64,000 nucleotides of DNA, taken from NCBI GenBank assembly GCA_018873225.1, contig JAEILZ010000007.1, positions 3,286,001-3,350,000 of the forward strand. Reading direction: 5' to 3'. The notes under the pieces were generated by a model that saw nothing but the letters and a program-made list of their open reading frames with translations, made no database searches and was not told the DNA's origin. This DNA is from [Phialemoniopsis] sp. UDSM-2020. Lineage: Eukaryota > Ascomycota > Sordariomycetes > Thyridiales > Thyridiaceae. The position numbers were made by a program, and so were the translations under genes. Shown here in pieces: positions 1 to 11,447 of this stretch (its first letter is position 1; every line of letters starts with the position of its first letter).

Positions 1-281
1 CTATGGCAGGGAACGTATTACTTTCAAGTGTGTACATCGTTGTTTTAAAATTAAATATCATGACTTGTAGAGGCACATGACAGTGTTGACGCCGGACCAG
101 CGTGGTGCCAGATGGGGTGTCCAAATCCTACGTGTATTTGTATCTCAACCCATCTCGACTAGACAAAGAGGCATCCAGGTTGTTAGAAGATTGCAACGGC
201 ATTCGGTGGGCTTGCAACACCGCCGGGAATCTAGCTCGTTATTAGCATCGCCTTGACATTTCAAAGTCACAGTCCAAGAGA
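1..281. other. Intergenic, window edge
   Basis: No coding signal was recognised here. The stretch lies downstream of the cyclase-family gene, whose stop is at 282 on the minus strand, so it should hold that gene's 3' UTR and terminator. Confidence 0.5.
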
Positions 282-1289
282 TTAACTCACTTTGAGGGGC
301 ACACTTGACACAAAGAAGGTCCAGCGCTGAAGTTCCTGACACTTCTCGGCCAACTGCTCGAGGAAGAACATCTCACCAATCGGGCATCCCCATCCTGACA
401 GCAGACACTGGTGCATCAGACCGCTACCCTGAATGCCCGCCTCCCAAGTCACGCCATCCCACAAGTAGCCGGGCTCGACCTTTTCGTCCCGACCGGGGCC
501 CCACTCAAATGCCGGGATGTCGGTGGCTACCGCCGCGAAGCCGGACTCCCAGAACCACTCGAGCATATCTCGGTGCGAATCGATGCCGATGAAGTCGCAA
601 GGTCCGTTCGTGACCGACAAGGCTTTGGCCTCATCCAATGACAGCGCGAGGTATGCTTTGGTGAAACCTGACCGTACAAACAGAATGTCGCCTGTCCGAG
701 GAGTCACTCCTTGCCACTCCGCAACCGCCTTGAGATCCTTGAGCAGAATTCTCGAAGACTTGAAAGGCGTCGTCTTCTTTCCGTGCTTCTCGCACCACCC
801 GACATAGTCAAGCAATATTCCACGGCCGACAATGCCGCCGTTCTCAACCCAGACGTTGATCCCGATGGTCTTTGACGAGTAAATTTCCTCCTTTGTCCTC
901 CCGCCGTACCACTTGCGACTCTTCTGGTAGGCGAAATGCCTGAACCCGTCCCACTGGCTGCCGCACTGCGTGTTGAGCGTGACCTCGTCGTCGTTGATTG
1001 ACATGAGCGACTCGTCGCCAACGGGGAACATGTTGACCTTGACTGGGTTCCGGTCGAAAAAGGGTTCTGAGGGGCTGCCGATCTCCCAGTCGAGCGAGAC
1101 GCGCTGGCCAGTACGGATCTCCTTGGCGGCCTCAGCGACAACCTCCGGCGTCAGCATGTTCAGCGCGCCGAGCTCGTCGTTGGGGCCGTACAGACCCCAT
1201 GCATTGCCTGGGGGCCCGGACTTGTCCAGCGGCAGGGCAGAGAACGGCGGTCGTACGGGTATGGAGGACGACATGGTTGGAGATGACAA
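282..1289 (-). CDS. Cyclase-family protein (kynurenine formamidase-like fold)
   Basis: An uninterrupted 335-aa frame that reads as a member of the putative cyclase family (PF04199), metal-dependent hydrolases related to kynurenine formamidase and isatin hydrolase. Residues around 108-118 (NTQCGSQWDGFRHF) match the fungal variant of the family's HxGTHxDxPxH metal-binding motif: the WDG..H core is kept and the first His is replaced. The N-terminal stretch LYGPNDELGALNMLTPE and the C-terminal ATDIPAFEWGPG region are also typical. Length fits the fungal subfamily (about 320-350 aa) and no intron is needed. Two ATGs lie close together (MSSPTM); the first is used. It is divergent from the sugar transporter at 2398. 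The substrate cannot be told from sequence; a cytosolic hydrolase is the likely role. Confidence 0.85.
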   Translation of the reverse strand: MSSPTMSSSIPVRPPFSALPLDKSGPPGNAWGLYGPNDELGALNMLTPEVVAEAAKEIRTGQRVSLDWEIGSPSEPFFDRNPVKVNMFPVGDESLMSINDDEVTLNTQCGSQWDGFRHFAYQKSRKWYGGRTKEEIYSSKTIGINVWVENGGIVGRGILLDYVGWCEKHGKKTTPFKSSRILLKDLKAVAEWQGVTPRTGDILFVRSGFTKAYLALSLDEAKALSVTNGPCDFIGIDSHRDMLEWFWESGFAAVATDIPAFEWGPGRDEKVEPGYLWDGVTWEAGIQGSGLMHQCLLSGWGCPIGEMFFLEQLAEKCQELQRWTFFVSSVPLKVS

Positions 1290-2397
1290 TATCGAACTGA
1301 TCTGAGGGATTGTCGTTCTTTGGCGACGGGTGTTAAAGCGCTACACTCCGTGTTATAACCGCAAGTACTCGGGTAACAGACGGACCTGATTCTCTCCGTC
1401 GCCGAAAGGCGAGTCGGCCGACGAGAAGGCACCGGCGCTTGCTGCGGCTGAATCGGGCTTGGTCCGACTTTGCGGAACACGCGCGCGCACTGACAGGTGG
1501 CGGTTACGATTGCCTAGACTAGTTGGTTTCGTTTCGATGAGGCGATCCTCGCTGTCGGGGTCCCTTGGCAGTTCCAGGACCCTAATTCTCTACCGTCCTC
1601 CGTCTTCGTCGGGTCAGAATCGGATGTTACAGTACAGGCAACGTGCTGAACAATCACTGACGCTTTGGGCTTGGGATACCACTTGTTTCTCCGCGGAGAA
1701 TTCCAAGATCCTGGAACTGGGGATGGGGGTCCCCTAGCACGACCGCTATGCCGGATCGGTCCATGGAGAGAGGAGCCTCGCAAGAGTTGCTCACCAATGC
1801 GAGACAGCGAGAGCCAGATTCCAGAGACGATTGACACGAATCCCCACACGTCCCTTGTTTTGGTGTCAGGTGGTTGTCTCCCTCTTTTTCTCCAGAGAGC
1901 TTCTCCAAGCACCCCAGGCCCGCCTCCGCCAACAGAGTCCGATGCTCGGGATCGCCTTCCCAGTGCCTCGTGGTCTGAGTGCTCAGAGCAAGCTGCTAGT
2001 GACCTGCACTCCAGGCTAGCCGAGGGTACTACTCCGCACTAGGCGTTTTGGCATAATAGCCTCCCGCCGGCGACAGCAGAGGGCGCTTCCTGTTTCCAGA
2101 TTCAGCTAGCATCCACCCCATGAGCTGAAGAGTGCCTGCAAAGAATGCTTAACCTGACTTCTCCCTTCAAAATTTTGCAAGTTCCCGGGACCCGATGACC
2201 GGGTTCGGCAATGCATCAACAACTTATTGATAATTATATAAAGGTCGCGACGCGTGTTGATACCAATCATCGAGCCAAAGTATGCACCACCTGCAGGCCA
2301 CCTGACTCGCGCGCATAACACCTCAACTCTAATCCAACCTTGCAAACTTTCTTTCAACGACGCTCCCTGAAACATCAGCAAAGCCATCAAGGGCATC
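1290..2397. other. Shared divergent promoter region
   Basis: This 1.1 kb gap separates the divergent start codons of the cyclase-family gene and the sugar transporter and must hold both promoters. Open frames here are short, overlapping and unlike known proteins. A 14-bp perfect palindrome lies at 1687-1700, followed at about 1722 by a run of G and C tracts (ggggatgggggtcccc). Confidence 0.5.
1687..1700. promoter_or_regulatory. Palindrome TTCTCCGCGGAGAA, candidate regulator site
   Basis: A perfect 14-bp palindrome in the divergent promoter. CCGCGG-centred palindromes resemble inverted CGG half-sites of Zn(II)2Cys6 regulators. A related core (CCCCGCGGAGATACCCC) is at about 4824 downstream of the transporter. 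Assignment is by pattern only. Confidence 0.3.
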
Positions 2398-4183
2398 ATG
2401 TCTGGGACAAATGTCGACAGTCCTCGTCCGAGCCTCTGGGCTGACATATGGGCGACCCGCCGCCTCTTGCTATGGTGTACACATAACTGACATACCGGGC
2501 AGTGTGTCTCGATAAACGTGCTAACAGTCGATGCTCAGGTCTCTTAATCTACATCCTCCCCATCAACATGGGCTACGACATCAGTATCGTCGGTAACCTT
2601 CTTGCCGTCAAGCCTTTCCTCGAGCGGTTCGGCCAACGAACCGCAAGTGGCATCCTCGAGATCAGTGCCCGCGACCAACAAGTCCTCAACGCAAGCTCCA
2701 GCATTGGTCTGCCTGTCGCCGGTCTCTTGACCGGTATCCTGGCCGACAAGTTTGGGCGAAAGAAGATCATCATTTGCGCCTGCGTAGTGACCGTTGCTGG
2801 TGCTCTCATCCAGGGCTTCGCGACCAGCATCGACATGCTTTTCGGTGGCAAGGTTGTCGGCTGTCTCGGTTTCGGCTTCGGTCACGCACTGGGTCCCGTT
2901 TACGTCGCTGAGATTGCTCCTCCTCGCTTCCGTGGCACGCTTCTGTCCATGATTGTAAGCAGTCCCTAACATTGACCTCCAAGCCGCCTATTGTTAACGA
3001 GTACTCTCCTTCCGCAGAACACCATGATCGTCATCGGCCAGTGGACAAGCTCCCTCGGCTGCTACGCCGGCTCCTTCCGCACCGACGACTACGCCTGGCG
3101 CGCGCCGCTCTTCTCGCAGATGATTCCGCCCGTCGTCCTCTTCGTCATCGCCCTGCCCTTCCTGCCCGAGTCCCCGTCCTGGCTGGTCCTCAAGGGGCGC
3201 CGCCAAGAGGCTGCCAAATCGCTCGTCAAGTTCAACGGCGAAGGGTTCGACACGGTCAAGGCCATCGCCCAGCTCGAGCTCGCCATCCAGGAGGAGCACG
3301 AGCTCACGAACCAGAAGTCGAGCTTCGTCGACTGCTTCCGCGGCGTCAATGGGCGCCGCACGCTCATCATCTGCATGGTGTACATTTCGCAGCAGTTCAT
3401 CGGCGTAAATTTCATCGCCGGATACCTGCCGTACTACTTTACGCTCGCTGGTGTGAACAACGCCATCGGTATTGCGCAGGTCGCCAACTCGGTCCAGCTG
3501 TTTGGAAACATCTGCTCTTGGTTCTTGATCGATAGGTTTGGTCGGAGACTGATGATTGTCTGGGGTTCCGTTGTCATGTGCGCCACGCTTCTTCTCATCG
3601 GAGGCATCAGCACCTTGAACAACAAGGAGGCTGTCTCTGCCACTGTGGCTCTTATGACTATCTGGGGTTTCTTGGTAAGCTTCGCAAATCTTGACACTCA
3701 CGCTACTAGTTTACTAACATCTCGGTCAATCAGTACCAAATGACCCTCGGCCCAGCCGCATACACCGTCGGAGGCGAGACCGCCACCCCTCGTCTCCGCC
3801 AAAAGACCTACGCCATCAACATGACCACCGCGACCGCCATGTCCACCGCCGTCCTGCAGGCCATGCCGTACTTGATCAACCCAGGCAACGCCAACCTCGG
3901 CGGCAAGATAACGTTTGTCTTCTTCGGCTTCTCCGTGCCCATCTGCATTTATCTGTACTTCTGCTTCCCCGAGATGAAGGGCCGCACCTACCTCGAACTC
4001 GAGGAGATGTTCCAGCAGCGCGTGCCCGCGCGCCAGTTCCGCACCTACGTCTGCGTCGAGAACGCGCGGCTCGACGAGGCGCTGCAGCAGAACCGCAAGG
4101 AGAACGCCGAGCACGTCGATCTTGACGCGATTATTGAGAAGGTACACGTTACTGACGAAGTCCATAGGGACGGGTCTGTGTAA
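2398..4183 (+). CDS. MFS sugar transporter, alpha-glucoside/maltose permease type
   Basis: Consistent model with exons 2398-2476, 2539-2954, 3018-3674 and 3734-4183, giving 533 aa. Introns of 62, 63 and 59 nt have GTAAGC or GTACAC donors and CAG acceptors, with CTAAC-type branch points in all three. The protein has the sugar-porter signatures: ADKFGRKK after TM2-3, PESPSWLV before the central loop, QQFIGVNFIAGY in TM7, DRFGRR in the second half, and PEMKGRTYLELEEMF near the C-terminus. The last exon (YQMTLGPAAYTVGGE, PRLRQKT) resembles fungal maltose/alpha-glucoside proton symporters. About 12 membrane segments are expected in the plasma membrane. The first exon is short (26 codons); the start at 2398 is the first ATG that splices in frame. 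Exact substrate is inferred. Confidence 0.88.
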
Positions 4184-5191
4184 ATCGGATATATACTGGA
4201 CAAGGCCACTCAGTTAAAGTAGCCAAAGTTGATTAGCCGAGGCTATCACAGTCGAGTGCATACTTCTCATCCAGTAGTACAACACAAAAGTTGGCATGCA
4301 CATGTAACAATAAAAAAGCGAACATCTGATGGAGTTACTTCTCTCTTCCTTGATGCATCTACGACGAGACTCCAAAGGTCCTATGACGTGCATAGTCTTA
4401 GAAGGTCCATATGCCACAGGTGATAGAGAATGCAAGTCTCCAATCACGACTACCGTAAATGAGCTCTCCTTTGTTCTTGTGCGTATGGTTGAACACTCAA
4501 TGTTACTACGGTATGTTGACCTGATTGCCTACTTTGCCACTACCCAAGCCCCTCAGACTCGCACACAGCCGTGCCGTGCATCGTCGCGGTCGAGTTGGCA
4601 CTATAGCTTCCAGAACCTGCAATGGAACCATGATCAATTCAGAATGTGGGCACAACCCATACGATCGGTAGAAAAAAACATCCACAAGTCAAGGCCAGTA
4701 ATAAGTGTCCACATGGCACCTGGTTAGTAAAGGCCAATTGAGCTCGGATGTTTCAGAGCCTCGGGTTCTGAAGTGACTTGGGTTGTCTGCGAATCGCCTA
4801 GTAAGATGAGGATACTGTTATTTCCCCGCGGAGATACCCCGACATTAGGTCCCCCAGGATACCTGAATATGGCAATCATAGGCACAAACAGCCAGGAATG
4901 GAAATATCAGGCACTGCAATGCATGCGGGACGTGATTAATTGGTTCTCGGCTGAGGTTAGCCCATATAAACAAGAACATGGTGGCTTCATCTTCCTGAGC
5001 AAGCATAAATCAGTTGGACGATTGACGAAGTCATACAACACCCTTCGAACTTGATTTCTATGCAGCCAAAATCAATTTATACTTTCCTATCTGTGGGAAG
5101 GAAACAGCGCATACTCGTCCGCGACTCCCAGACAATTGAAAATTTGGAGAATTTCAAAAAAGCATAGACAGTTCACGCAAAAAAGCAAGGA
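4184..5191. other. Intergenic between convergent genes
   Basis: The gap lies between the 3' ends of the transporter (plus) and the ankyrin gene (minus). Open frames up to 132 codons exist but show no recognisable domain. The core CCCCGCGGAGATACCCC at about 4824 resembles the palindrome at 1687. Nothing else was seen. Confidence 0.45.
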
Positions 5192-7952
5192 CTACTGTTG
5201 TGCGTCAAAGAATTCATCATCCCAATCTGTGTCTCCGTCACTGCCACCTTCATCCTCACTGCTTTCTACATCCTCCTCACTGCTGCTTCCATCCTCTTCT
5301 ATCTCGGCACGCTTGACTCTGCGAAAGGACAGTGTATGAATATCAACATCTTCGTCCTCGTTTTCGAGTTCAATATTCGAGTACCAAGGCATTGTCTCAT
5401 CATCCCAGTACTTGTCTTCGAAACCCGGATGCCGTTGATTGTATTCTTGGTAGATGCGTATCCAATGCTTGATCCTGTGGTGGGAGCCTTCTGACTGGAC
5501 TTGGTCTCTGCTCTCAAGGAACAGATCTCCAGACCAGTTACGTTCCCGTATTTCAACCAACAGCTCTGCGCATCCAATGAGGCAGCCAATGGCTGTAAGT
5601 GATCGAGTCTCCTTATCCATTCTATCGAGTGACTCACAAACGCCGTCTCGATCGAGGTTGATGCCGTCCCAGAAAGCTGCTCCCAGATAGTGAACGCAAT
5701 GTGCATTTGTCCTCGCTGCAGAAAGAAAGAGTAGGGTCAGAGCCGAGTCATTGTCGAAGTCCTCTTTATGCAACACAGCACCATGCTTTAGAAGATACAG
5801 AGCTAGATGTGGCAGCCCTGAATAGATTGCGTGAAGCAGTGGAGTGCATCCCCAGTGGTCGCGAGCCTCGATGTCCGCCCCGGTCTCTCTTAACGCGTTG
5901 CCAACGGATTCAACTTGATAGGCGCGTAGGTCGTTGCGGTCGTAGCGATGTGATCGAGCCAACGAATGAAGGGGCGTTCGGCCACAATTTTGCTTCGACC
6001 TTGCGTGAACATCCGCTCCCGAGGCCGCTAAGAGTCGAATTACTTCTGGCGAAGTCGCACGCGACGCAGCCTCATGCATGGGGGTCCATTCGTCGTAGTC
6101 AGCCACTCTGACATTGGCTCCATGTTTGATGAGGAAGATCGCAATGTCGACCTCCTCAAACCGGAGCGCTTGAAGCAGAGGTGTTGCACTAGACCTCGTG
6201 TCTAATGAGTTGACATCGGCACCACCAGCCACAAGGGTCTGAACTGCCTCGATATCTCCCTTCCGAATTGCCCAGTGCAGAGGTGTGAGGCCGAAATAGT
6301 CTGTTGCATTGATCCGCTTCATTTCTGTGGCATCCAAAACAACCTCGACCGGCAATGTACTGAGACCGATCACACTCTCATGTAATGCCGTGAAGTTGCA
6401 GTCACTCAGCTCGTGGCTGTTTCTGATTAGTTCCTGGGCCGAATCGGGAAAGTCTGACTCTTCTAGTAGTACTAAAGGAAGGTAGCTCGATACTACAGAT
6501 CTTGAACTGAATTCAGTATAATTACCTTGACATGGATACTATGAGACTTACTCGCCATGCATGTTTGTCATACACGGATCGAATCCATTCTCCATGAGTA
6601 CAATTGAGCAATTATAAGCCCAATTCCAAAAGCTATCCTGTGATGCCTCCACATCAGCAGCGTGAACATTGAAAGTTGTGGAGCATGCAGCTCACCAAAA
6701 GTAAAGGAATCCCCTCCTTCGTTATGTCGCGAGGTTGCAGTGTTTTCGATGCTATCAAGTCTCTGATGAGATCCGCTCGATCATTTTCAAAAATGGCGCC
6801 GAGATAGATCTCGTTCACTCTTGGAACTTTCAGAAACAGACTTGCAGCCGAACCCTGAAGATAATCGCAGACTAGACTGATATGCACGGCCTTGCGCAGC
6901 AGCCATGGCGGAAAGAGGTACTGCATTCCGATATAAGTCCGCGTGCAGGTGCAAGAAGTGTTCGTGCGTCCAGAAGAAGGAAGTACTGGTATATTGTTGT
7001 AGGTCAGCAGGAATGAGCCCATGATGCCCGCTACGAATCGCGGGGATTTTCTTGTCACGGGGAAGTGACATCGACATCGGCAGAGTTTGTTGCAGCTGGC
7101 TCGGTTAGAAACATTCTGGACAGAGGCCTGCTGCTTCATTCTACTCATCCCATGCGGTCCTTGGTTTAAGGGCGAAGGGAGATTTGACATCGATCTAGGT
7201 GTGGCCTTCCAGGACTTGCCGTTCAACCTCGATTCAAGTGCTTCAAACCGGGAGTCTAAGTGGGAATGGAGGCCAAGGATTTCATGTCTATTCGACGCCT
7301 GGAATGATGAAAACTGCCGCGTGATGATGACGTTCATATTCTCAAGCTCGCGCCGTTCTGCTTGGACTTCACCCAAAATTTCGCGAGACTGCTCTCCCGT
7401 AGCCGTCGTAGAACCTATTTTTTGCAAAAGAGCAAGTTGTTCTTGGCTGGAATTGTCACACGTGAATTAGCACCGTAAATACTGCTAGAAATGCATTCTG
7501 AGGACCTACTTTTGTGCTTCCTTAATAACATCTGCAAGCTCTGTTCGAAGCTCTCGACATCGATCCCGCAGTCGAAAAATCGTCGACTGCGACCTTTGCC
7601 AGCCAATTCTGGAGACTCGTTTTTGGCCATTCTTGTTGACCTCAGCGCTGTCCTCGACCAAGTCTTCCGTAACTACAGCCAGCTCATTCATCGCTTGCGA
7701 TAGATCCACGTGGATACGAGCAACCGCATCTTTGACTGGCGCCAGGGCAGGGATTTTCGACGCATACAGAATCCCGATTGTTGTCTGATGCAGCTCCACC
7801 ACTACCTTCAATGTCTCCAGTTCACCAAGGACGTCGCTAAACTGTGAGTGTGCGTTGGCCAGGTTTCGCAGTAGTCTGATGCCTTTGGTAATCCCCGCCA
7901 CGGCCTGGCCAAAGGCGATACTGCTCGCAGCGATCGATATCGGATCCGCCAT
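5192..7952 (-). CDS. Ankyrin-repeat protein with STAND-type helical N-terminal domain
   Basis: Reads from ATG at 7952 (MADPISIAASSIAFGQAV), typical of fungal STAND/NLR N-terminal helical domains. Exons: 7952-7510, 7446-6696, then a short one from 6637, then about 6462 or 6475 to 5192. Exon 2 starts with a coiled coil (EQLALLQKIG) and carries the Cys-rich CRCRCHFP motif and a PPWLL...GSAASLFLKVPRV block seen in fungal ankyrin proteins. The C-terminal 390 aa hold about five ankyrin repeats (for example FGLTPLHWAIRKGD) and an acidic tail. Total is about 850 aa. The exon 3-4 junction is awkward: the strong GTAAGT donor at 6551 puts the ankyrin part out of frame, and only a GTATGA donor with the TTTAG acceptor keeps frame. 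The gene is therefore either spliced unusually or damaged. A signalling or allorecognition role is inference. Confidence 0.7.
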
Positions 7953-9000
7953 GTCTGCAAAGCTATGGATAGCTAGCCTTAGGCGATTGACCTTCTGCGT
8001 GCTGTCGAGCAAGTGGATGCGTAGAGAATCCAGGCGTGCTTGAGCTGGAGGAGTAGGGAAAGGATTAGAATTTTGGCTGACTCGAAAAGCGCCGATGTTC
8101 GTGCGCGGTGAAGGTGAGGCTGATTGCTAGGCGCACATGGCATGCAGCCTAGACGTGTCCTTGACTGATTGGAATTTGTCTGCACTGCTTTGGTCTTTGA
8201 TCCATGGTGGCTATGAGATTACCTGGCCAATAGCAGTCCTTCAGCCTTTCGTGCACGTGCATACGTGCACTTTCCGGGCTGTTAAATGCATGGTGTGGTA
8301 CCACACCTGCCAAGATGATGCTGTGCGCAGGCAGTCAACGATATCCAAATAAAGGCTGATGGTCGAATCTGATACGATCGGAGCGCGTCATGTAAGCAAC
8401 TGCAAGCCTAATATTGAGATGTTACACGCAGGAACTACTTGAAGACGCCAGCCTCGTCCCCCGACTTTTGTTTGAATGTCCGCTGCAGATTTGTTATCAA
8501 GGCCCACAGTCACTGAGAGGAACCTGATTTGTATTTCACTGCGAAACCTTCAACATTTGCATCAGTAGTGAGTCGTAAAGACCTCATATCATGATCTGTG
8601 TATTGTTTCTTCGTAATTGTTCTCGCTTGTAATGGGAAGCAACCAGCATTCTATGGAGGATGTCGTTAATTCTTTACCTGGGCTTTGAGTAAGTTGAGCA
8701 GCCTTGTAGTGTTTCCTTGGCAGGGATCTTTCCGCATCAAGTTCGCTCCAAGCGAGCGCAGACTAGTCAATCACAGGCACAGCGGAAGCGGGGGAAGGTC
8801 GAGGAAAATGGGGTGCAAATGGTGGGATTAGAAGAACCGCCGAGACCCCAGATATATCGAGTAACCGAAGCGGAGATCCCGCCAAGTCTCGGCTTCTCCG
8901 CTCGCTTCAGTTCGAACCGCGAACACCATTTCGACATGCATCACTCAAAACCCCGCAATCACATGGCCAGAGAACAAAACTTTCTCAATCAGCAACTGCT
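7953..9000. other. Intergenic, divergent promoters
   Basis: This region separates divergent starts at 7952 (minus) and 9001 (plus). No convincing coding segment was seen; the 119-codon frame at 8717-9076 overlaps the esterase start in another frame and has no recognisable similarity. Confidence 0.45.
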
Positions 9001-10699
9001 ATGGCCCAGACTTACCCATTTCACCCTGTCAAACAGACGATTGGATCGCATGGCTGGATCCAAGGGCTCGAGCTGAGTTCTCCTGAGTCCGGAAAGCCAA
9101 TATGCCGTTATTTCGGAGGCGTGCGCTATGCGCAACCACCGATTGGAAATCTCCGCTTTCGCAAGACGCGGCCGCTCCCGGCCGACTATGAGTACGGCAC
9201 CGAGGCGCATCCGGGCCAGCACAGACATGGATGCCATATCTGTCCGCAGCCGCAGTGGATCGTAGATTTTGACCGGTCGATGTGCAATGAGGACTGCCTG
9301 CACACCAACATCTGGGTGCCTCATGGCGAGCCCCCTGCGGCAGGTTGGCCAGTCCTGATACACATTCACGGCGGATTCCTGCAATGGGGGTTCGCCAACA
9401 AGGCGCCGGAGGTGATCGCGCGCATGTACGAAGAGACGCCGTTCAGGGCTATTGTCGTCACGCCGGCCTACAGGGTTAATGCGCTTGGGTTCATGGCGAG
9501 CTCGGAACTCGAGTCCGAGGCGAATGCCGAGGGGGAGACGTCTGGGAACATGGGGTTCTGGGACCAGCGGACTGCGATCGAGTGGACTGCCAAGAACATT
9601 CGGCATTTTGGCGGTGATCCTGCAAACATTACCGTGTCTGGATACTCTGCTGGTATTGCGGTTCCTATGTCGCGTGTGGTGTCTCCTGCTAACAATGTAC
9701 CCAGGATCTCATTCCACCTTTCAGCAATTGGCCCACGATTTGTGGCTGCCAAGAGAGCAGTCCTTGATCCGCCGAGCCATCATGTGGTCTAATGGGTCTG
9801 GCATCCAACCCAAAGATGTCGCTGGCCATCAAGTTGCGTTCGACGAGCTGGCCGCCGCTCTGAACATTCCAAAGACCGACTCAGCCAAAGAGAAGCTCGC
9901 CTTGTTACGTGCACTTCCAGTCGAGCGGATCATCAATGTCTTGGACACATTGAAGCACTCGGAGTTCCGCGGTCACTCGGAAGGATTGTTCATCAGGAAA
10001 GACCTGATACAGAGTATTAACACTGGCGAGTTTGGACGCCGCATGCGCGAACGCGGAACCAAACTCTTTAACGGAGAGACTCGCGATGAACACTATCTCT
10101 ATCGATCATGGAGGATGCCTGGCAACTCCTACCAGGAGGTGTATGACAGACTGTGTGGGGACTACACAGAAGAAGTCGTGAAAAAGGTCTTGGCTATCTA
10201 TTGTCCGCATAAACAGCTGACTCCATCTTACGACGACTGGAGGGACCTGTTCGGTAAAGTCTATGCCAGTCTGCAAGTCCACTCCTTGGAACGCGGCTTC
10301 GTCAACAGGCTTGCCGAGTCTGGTCTAGTCATTGGCCAAGATGTCCTGAGATACGAGATCGAGTGGCGAGCCAAGTGTGTCGATGCTGCATACCCGGTTG
10401 AATGGAAAGTGTCACACGACACGGATACGGCTATCTGGTTCTGGGGAAACGGTTGGGGCGACGGCCTGCAAGAAAAGGAAAAGCGCATTGCGCTCCCGCT
10501 CTTCCAGAAATTTGCCGACTTCGTAGGAGGCAAGAACGTTGAATGGCCTGTGAAGGGGCCCGAGCATTTCTTGCAGATTAATCCTCGTGGCCAGACTGAG
10601 ATGCATCAGGACGAGCGATGGCAGGAAGGCCTTGAAGTCTGGGAGGCGGTCAACGGTAGCAACGGTGGCAACGATGCGCCTGCTAGCTCCTCCGCATAA
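9001..10699 (+). CDS. Type-B carboxylesterase-like alpha/beta hydrolase
   Basis: Two exons (9001-9652, 9705-10699) give 548 aa. The 52-nt intron has a CTAAC branch point and interrupts the catalytic motif: GYSAG ends exon 1 and SHSTFQQLAHDL opens exon 2, restoring the nucleophile elbow G-Y-S-A-G with Ser216. Other family marks are FGGVRYAQPPIGNLRF (about 38-53), EDCLHTNIW (about 98-106), the oxyanion-hole HIHGG and GNMGFWDQRTAIEW before the elbow. The C-terminal half (SHDTDTAIWFWGNGWGDG) fits the catalytic-His region of fungal carboxylesterases. No signal peptide is apparent, so it is likely intracellular. It starts a plus-strand run with the monooxygenase and dehydrogenase, suggesting ester hydrolysis in a catabolic or secondary-metabolic path. 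The substrate is unknown. Confidence 0.85.
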
Positions 10700-11447
10700 G
10701 TAGTTTTGCGGAGATTGAAGCATGCAACCCTAGCTATATCAATGATACGTGAATACGAATTCAGCTTGAAATGGGTGAAGTCGCTCGTTCCGCGACTGAA
10801 TGTCGGATATGCGCTTCGGACTCACGACTAACCCTGTCCCTAATGCAATCTTTAGATGGGCGCATGTAGTCCCTGAGCTACTAACTTGCCGCGCGGGAAT
10901 TCTGCAACGGGCTGGCCTTGGGTGTTTTCTGAATAACTAGATAGCCAGCTGAGGCCTGGTATCCGGCCTGATATGCATTGACATGCATAAGCAACTTCAG
11001 CTGCTGACAGTGGCGGTGGCGTCTAGGGAACAAAGAGAGGTGGCTGACCCAGCCTGGATAAAACTCTACCTGGTGAAACGTTTCTTTGGCAAAGTGCACA
11101 ATTGTCCGCTCGTGAATAGACCTACGAAAGCCTAATTCGGCTGGGCCGATTGGCGGGGAAGTCTGTTGGTGCCTGTTCCAATACCAGCTGCTGCCCTCTT
11201 AGGCAAATGATTCGACCGTGGTGTCCCCGCTGAGCTGCCTGGGACTCGCGCGCCAGCCAGATTGGGGTGGAGCTTCTGAAGTCTTGGCTCGCATTGCAGC
11301 AGAGAGTTGACGTCCAACGTCAGCTGACGACACGAGAAATTCTTTCAAAGAGATATATATCTGCCTCATTTTGTGTTTCTATATAGATATAGATAATATC
11401 TTGAACTCGTCGCCTTTCGCTTCCTCGTGACAATCATTGCAGTAACA
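10700..11447. other. Intergenic, promoter of the FAD monooxygenase
   Basis: No gene was seen. It holds an inverted repeat TGACGTCCAACGTCA at 11308-11322 and a TATA-like palindrome AGATATATATCT at about 11350, both placed like promoter elements of the monooxygenase. Confidence 0.45.
11308..11322. promoter_or_regulatory. Inverted repeat TGACGT-N3-ACGTCA, bZIP-like site
   Basis: Two TGACGT half-sites in inverted orientation, 3 bp apart, about 125 bp before the monooxygenase ATG and about 30 bp before a TATA-like tract. TGACGT is the half-site of CREB/ATF-type bZIP factors. Function is inferred from position and pattern. Confidence 0.4.

Noticed and set aside
4773..5054. 93-codon plus-strand frame
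   Set aside because: No similarity recognised; it lies in a gap between convergent genes and contains a promoter-like GC motif.
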